Part shown: positions 5,680 to 8,118 of the stretch, piece after piece
Numbering within the stretch: position 1 is the first letter of the stretch
How the letters are laid out: the number at the start of each line of letters is the position of its first letter
Source of the DNA: Deltaproteobacteria bacterium
GTDB lineage: Bacteria > Desulfobacterota > Desulfarculia > Adiutricales > Adiutricaceae
Assembly: GCA_031278835.1 (NCBI GenBank)
Contig: JAITJP010000010.1
Span: 1-8,118 of the forward strand
Direction of reading: 5' to 3'
Length of the DNA: 8,118 nt
Notes under the pieces: generated by a model
Told to the model about the DNA's origin: nothing
Database searches by the model: none
Seen by the model: the letters and a program-made list of their open reading frames with translations, nothing else
Made by a program: the position numbers and the translations under genes

Positions 5680-5684
5680 GTTAG

Positions 5685-5704
5685 AAAAAAAACTTGTTTT
5701 TTTT
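5685..5704 (+). repeat. A8-CTTG-T8 inverted repeat between sctL and sctN
   Basis: Eight A (5685-5692), the loop CTTG and eight T (5697-5704) form a perfect but weak inverted repeat just after the sctL stop. It is followed by AGGGGG and T6. An A/U-only stem is a poor terminator on its own, and sctN must be expressed with its neighbours. It may instead be a spacer with low folding energy near the sctN ribosome binding site (GGTAGG, 5721-5726), or a slippage-prone tract. Confidence 0.45.
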
Positions 5705-5730
5705 AGGGGGTTTTTTCAAAGGTAGGATTG

Positions 5731-7047
5731 ATGGCGCTTGAATACGTTGGAAAACTTCTCTCCCACGCCGTAAGGGAGGTCACCACCATCGAGGTTAGGG
5801 GCCGAGTCGAGCAGGTCGTCGGCACCATCATTAGGGCCGTGGCCCCCGGGGTCAAGGTCGGGGAGATTTGTTTGTTAAAAAATCCCTGGGACGGCTGGTC
5901 GCTTAAGGCCGAGGTGGTCGGTTTTTTGAAAGACTCGGCCCTGTTGACGCCTTTGGGCGAGCTCCAAGGTATTTCGCCGGAAACCGAGGTTACCCCCACC
6001 GGCAAGATCCACTCGGTGCCGGTGGGCGAGGCCCTTTTGGGCCGGGTTTTAAACGGATTGGGCGAGCCGGCCGATGGCGGGCCGCCCTTGGGCACCATGG
6101 AGAGTTACCCGGTTTACGCCGATCCGCCCGATCCCATGAAAAGGCGCTTAATCGATCAGCCCCTAGCCCTGGGCTTACGGGCCCTGGACGGCCTGATCAC
6201 TTGCGGGGAGGGCCAGAGATTGGGCATCTTTGCCGCGGCCGGTGGGGGCAAAAGTACCCTGCTTTCCAGTATCATCAAGGGCTCGGCCGCCGAGGTCTGC
6301 GTTTTGGCCCTAATCGGTGAAAGGGGCCGTGAGGTCAGGGAGTTTATCGAAAGGGATCTGGGGCCCGAGGGCCGGGCCAAGGCCGTATTGGTGGTCTCGA
6401 CCTCGGATCGTTCGGCCATGGAAAGGCTTAAGGCCGCTTACACGGCCACGGCCGTGGCCGAGTATTTTAGGGATCATGGCCGCAAGGTCTTGCTTTTAAT
6501 GGACTCGGTGACCCGCTTTGGCCGGGCTTTACGGGAAATCGGCCTGGCCTCGGGAGAACCGCCCACCCGAAGGGGTTTTCCGCCCTCGGTTTTTTCCACC
6601 CTGCCCAAGCTCATGGAGCGGGCCGGCAACTCGGACAAGGGCTCCATTACCGCCCTGTATACGGTTTTAGTCGAGGGCGATGACATGACCGAACCCATTG
6701 CCGACGAAACCAGGTCCATTTTGGACGGCCACATCGTTTTGTCGCGAAAACTGGCCTCGGCCAATCATTACCCGGCCATTGACGTTTTGGCCAGCGTTAG
6801 TCGGGTTATGGGGGCCATAACCACGCCCAAACATCGTGAATTGGCTCAAAAAACGCGCCGAATTTTGGCTAAGTACTCTGAAATAGAGCTTTTGGTACAA
6901 ATTGGCGAATATCGTAAGGGCAGCGACCCGGAGGGCGATTTGGCTTTGGCCAAAATAGGCCCGGTCAATGAATTTTTACGGCAAGGCCTCGAAGAGAGAA
7001 GCTCTTTCGAAGAAACCCTGGCCCAGATGGAAAAGGTCCTCTCGTGA
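5731..7047 (+). CDS. sctN: SctN, T3SS ATPase
   Basis: This gene encodes a 438-residue hexameric ATPase of the YscN/EscN/FliI family (F1-beta/alpha-like) that unfolds substrates and releases them from chaperones at the export gate. Order of features: an N-terminal beta-barrel (about 1-90) with VRGRVEQVVGTIIRAV; the GRVLNGLGEPADG block (104-116); Walker A AAAGGGKST (168-176, Lys174); the GERGREV motif with catalytic Glu198; Walker B VLLLMD (253-258); the T3SS/flagellar signature TRFGRALREI followed by LASGEPPTRRGFPPSVF (261-288); the LVEGDDMTEPIADETRSILDG block (313-333); and Arg358 in SVSRVM, the likely arginine finger. All catalytic residues are present. A TTG immediately before the ATG is a possible but less likely start. 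The flagellar paralogue FliI is excluded by the sctJKL neighbours. The 3' end overlaps sctO by GTGA. Confidence 0.98.
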   Translation: MALEYVGKLLSHAVREVTTIEVRGRVEQVVGTIIRAVAPGVKVGEICLLKNPWDGWSLKAEVVGFLKDSALLTPLGELQGISPETEVTPTGKIHSVPVGEALLGRVLNGLGEPADGGPPLGTMESYPVYADPPDPMKRRLIDQPLALGLRALDGLITCGEGQRLGIFAAAGGGKSTLLSSIIKGSAAEVCVLALIGERGREVREFIERDLGPEGRAKAVLVVSTSDRSAMERLKAAYTATAVAEYFRDHGRKVLLLMDSVTRFGRALREIGLASGEPPTRRGFPPSVFSTLPKLMERAGNSDKGSITALYTVLVEGDDMTEPIADETRSILDGHIVLSRKLASANHYPAIDVLASVSRVMGAITTPKHRELAQKTRRILAKYSEIELLVQIGEYRKGSDPEGDLALAKIGPVNEFLRQGLEERSSFEETLAQMEKVLS

Positions 7048-7529
7048 GCGCTTACCCCCTGGCCGCCCTGATTTCCATTCGGGAGCTGCGCGAGGAGGGG
7101 GCCAAAAAAGCCCTCCTGGCGGCCGAGGAGGCCCTCAAACAAGCCCTGGCCCAGGAAGAGCGGGCCCAAAAGGCCCTGGACAAGTGGCGGCAATATGTGA
7201 TTGAGGAAACCGAGCGCCGCTGGAGCGGCTTACTGGGCCGGCCAACCGATAGCCAAGGGCTAACCGGCTTTAGGGAAGGCCTAAGCGATTTGGCTTTGCG
7301 GGAAGCCGACTTTGTGGAAAAAGTCCTACAAGCCCAAAAAGTCACCCAGGAAAAAAGAGACCAGCTGGTGGCGGCTCGGGAGGAACTGGTGGCCCGGCGC
7401 CGGGCCAAGGAAAAACTGGAAAGCCATAGAGAGCTTTGGTTGGCCGAGGCGGCCAAGGAAAGCGAGCGCCAGGAGGGCTTGGAACTGGAGGAATATAGCC
7501 GGCCCCTTCTGGCCGAAGAACAAAACTAA
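7044..7529 (+). CDS. sctO: SctO, ATPase stalk protein (YscO/FliJ-like coiled coil)
   Basis: This gene encodes a 161-residue, highly charged, almost entirely helical protein. Two long coiled-coil helices are predicted (about 12-62 and 83-152) around a loop with Gly/Pro (GLLGRPTDSQGLTG). This matches the YscO/CT670/FliJ family, whose antiparallel coiled coil sits in the SctN hexamer like the gamma subunit of F1 and contacts the export gate SctV. Sequence conservation in this family is low, so the call rests on length, coiled-coil architecture and position right after sctN. The start is GTG, overlapping the sctN TGA (GTGA), which implies translational coupling. The last codons CAA AAC TAA are the first unit of a 9-bp tandem repeat that continues downstream. 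Confidence 0.88.
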   Translation: MSAYPLAALISIRELREEGAKKALLAAEEALKQALAQEERAQKALDKWRQYVIEETERRWSGLLGRPTDSQGLTGFREGLSDLALREADFVEKVLQAQKVTQEKRDQLVAAREELVARRRAKEKLESHRELWLAEAAKESERQEGLELEEYSRPLLAEEQN

Positions 7530-7565
7530 TAAAAATAACAAAACTAACTAAACTAACAAAACTAA
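7521..7565. repeat. 9-bp tandem repeat (five units) starting in the end of sctO
   Basis: Five consecutive 9-mers read CAAAACTAA, TAAAAATAA, CAAAACTAA, CTAAACTAA and CAAAACTAA. The first unit is the final two codons plus the stop of sctO, and each later unit also ends in an in-frame TAA, so any copy-number change leaves the protein intact or restores the same ending. The array is A/C-rich and unlike the surrounding GC-rich DNA. It sets the spacing between sctO and the sctW start, and could vary by slippage. Confidence 0.75.
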
Positions 7566-7567
7566 CA

Positions 7568-7602
7568 AAAAATTGAAAATTTTTAGGCTAAGCGGGAAGG
7601 AG
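7568..7602 (+). promoter_or_regulatory. AT hairpin and Shine-Dalgarno ahead of sctW
   Basis: AAAAATT (7568-7574) and AATTTTT (7578-7584) form a perfect 7-bp inverted repeat with loop GAA, directly after the tandem repeat. The ribosome binding site AAGGAG (7597-7602) follows, 7 nt from the ATG at 7610. No -35/-10 pair with acceptable spacing is visible. The hairpin could act as a weak bidirectional A/T terminator or as an unstructured leader; neither can be decided here. Confidence 0.4.
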
Positions 7603-7609
7603 ACCTTAA

Positions 7610-8118
7610 ATGAGTGGCATCACCATAAACGACCCGTCGGCCGCCCTGGTCAAGGATAATCTTACAAGCGCTGGGGCCGACCAGGCCCCCGGCCAGGGGG
7701 CCTTGGCCGGACTTAAGGTCAGCGTGGCCGATAACCCGATGGCCCTTTTGGCCGACGCGGCCGAGGAATTGACTTTTTCCGTTGACAACACCGAGGAGCT
7801 CGATCTTAAGGAACGAAAGGAAAAGACCACCATTGAGTCCAGGCTAATCGAGCAGGTCAAGCTCTACCAAGAGCTGATTTTTACCAATGAGCAAAAGGAC
7901 CAGGTCAGCGCCTTGGCCAAGAGGCTTAAGGCGGCCCAGGACGGGCAGGAGGTCTTGGAGCGGGCCCGGGAGTTTTTTCCCGATCCGGCCGACGCTTGGG
8001 CGGTTTTGGTGGAACTGGCCGAGCAAGACCGGGCCGGGGCGGAGCTTAAGGAGGCTTTGGATCTGCTTAGGGCCGAGTCGGGCCAGGAGATTAGCTCAAC
8101 TTTGGTCTCGGTTTTGGT
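7610..8118 (+). CDS. sctW: SctW-like gatekeeper (YopN/HrpJ family), 3' truncated by the window end
   Basis: The frame opens at an ATG with a strong SD (AAGGAG, 7-nt spacing) and stays open for 169 codons to the end of the window. The N-terminal 60 residues are polar and Gly/Ala-rich (SGITINDPSAALVKDN), as expected for a T3SS export signal and chaperone-binding region. From about 64 the protein is helical and charged. It then shows the HrpJ-domain pattern FFPDPADAWAVLVELAEQ (122-139), ELKEALDLL (145-153) and AESGQEISS (155-163), which fits the YopN/MxiC/InvE-type start of this domain. SctW plugs the secretion channel and sets the order of translocators before effectors. The TyeA-like C-terminal part lies beyond the window. 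The chief alternative is an unusual SctP-type ruler protein, which is often found after sctO, but that family is Pro-rich and lacks these helices. Confidence 0.75.
   Translation, partial: MSGITINDPSAALVKDNLTSAGADQAPGQGALAGLKVSVADNPMALLADAAEELTFSVDNTEELDLKERKEKTTIESRLIEQVKLYQELIFTNEQKDQVSALAKRLKAAQDGQEVLERAREFFPDPADAWAVLVELAEQDRAGAELKEALDLLRAESGQEISSTLVSVL

Noticed and set aside
5728..7047. Assignment of the ATPase as flagellar FliI or an F-type subunit
   Set aside because: The flanking genes sctJ, sctK, sctL and the sctC/sctD pair are non-flagellar T3SS components, and no flagellar gene is present.
7521..7584. Possible CRISPR-like or attachment-site repeat
   Set aside because: The units are only 9 bp, contiguous and without spacers. 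They fit a simple tandem expansion.

Overview
The window is an internal segment of a type III secretion system (T3SS) gene cluster. All recognisable genes lie on the + strand in an order close to the Yersinia ysc / Pseudomonas psc operons: sctC (secretin, 5' end outside the window), sctD (inner-membrane ring), a 68-codon sctE-like gene, a TPR gene in the sctG position, sctJ (lipoprotein ring), sctK, sctL and sctN (sorting platform and ATPase), sctO (stalk), and the first 169 codons of a gene that reads best as sctW (YopN/HrpJ-type gatekeeper). The organism cannot be named from the sequence. The coding DNA is GC-rich and crowded with GGCC, the leaders are AT-rich, and this T3SS type occurs in Desulfovibrio-like and related Desulfobacterota as well as in Yersinia, Pseudomonas and Chlamydiae. 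A deltaproteobacterial (Desulfobacterota) host is my low-confidence guess.

Layout. 1-2587 holds sctC and sctD, joined by an ATGA stop/start overlap. 2588-2725 is an AT-rich leader ending in a Shine-Dalgarno sequence carried in a hairpin loop. 2726-2932 is the sctE-like gene. 2933-3191 is a non-coding gap full of inverted repeats, in the place where the needle gene sctF would lie in a ysc-type operon. 3192-5679 is a tight block, sctG-sctJ-sctK-sctL, with overlaps or a 3-nt gap. 5680-5730 is a short spacer with an A8/T8 inverted repeat. 5731-7529 is sctN-sctO, joined by a GTGA overlap. 7530-7609 is a spacer with a 9-bp tandem repeat that begins in the last codons of sctO. 7610-8118 is sctW, which runs off the end. 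No stretch longer than 300 bases lacks a gene.

How the genes work together. SctC forms the outer-membrane pore. SctD and SctJ form the inner-membrane rings. SctK and SctL connect the cytoplasmic sorting platform to the SctN hexameric ATPase, and SctO is its central stalk. SctE and SctG are expected to form the chaperone pair that keeps needle subunits from polymerising in the cytoplasm. SctW controls the switch from translocator to effector export.

The machinery itself is known. The unusual points are the absence of a needle gene (sctF) between sctE and sctG and of an inner-rod gene (sctI) between sctG and sctJ, competing hairpins in the needle-sized gap, an SD presented in a loop, an 11-bp perfect inverted repeat inside the sctD linker, and the tandem repeat that starts at the sctO stop codon. 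I did not find evidence for a wholly new system.
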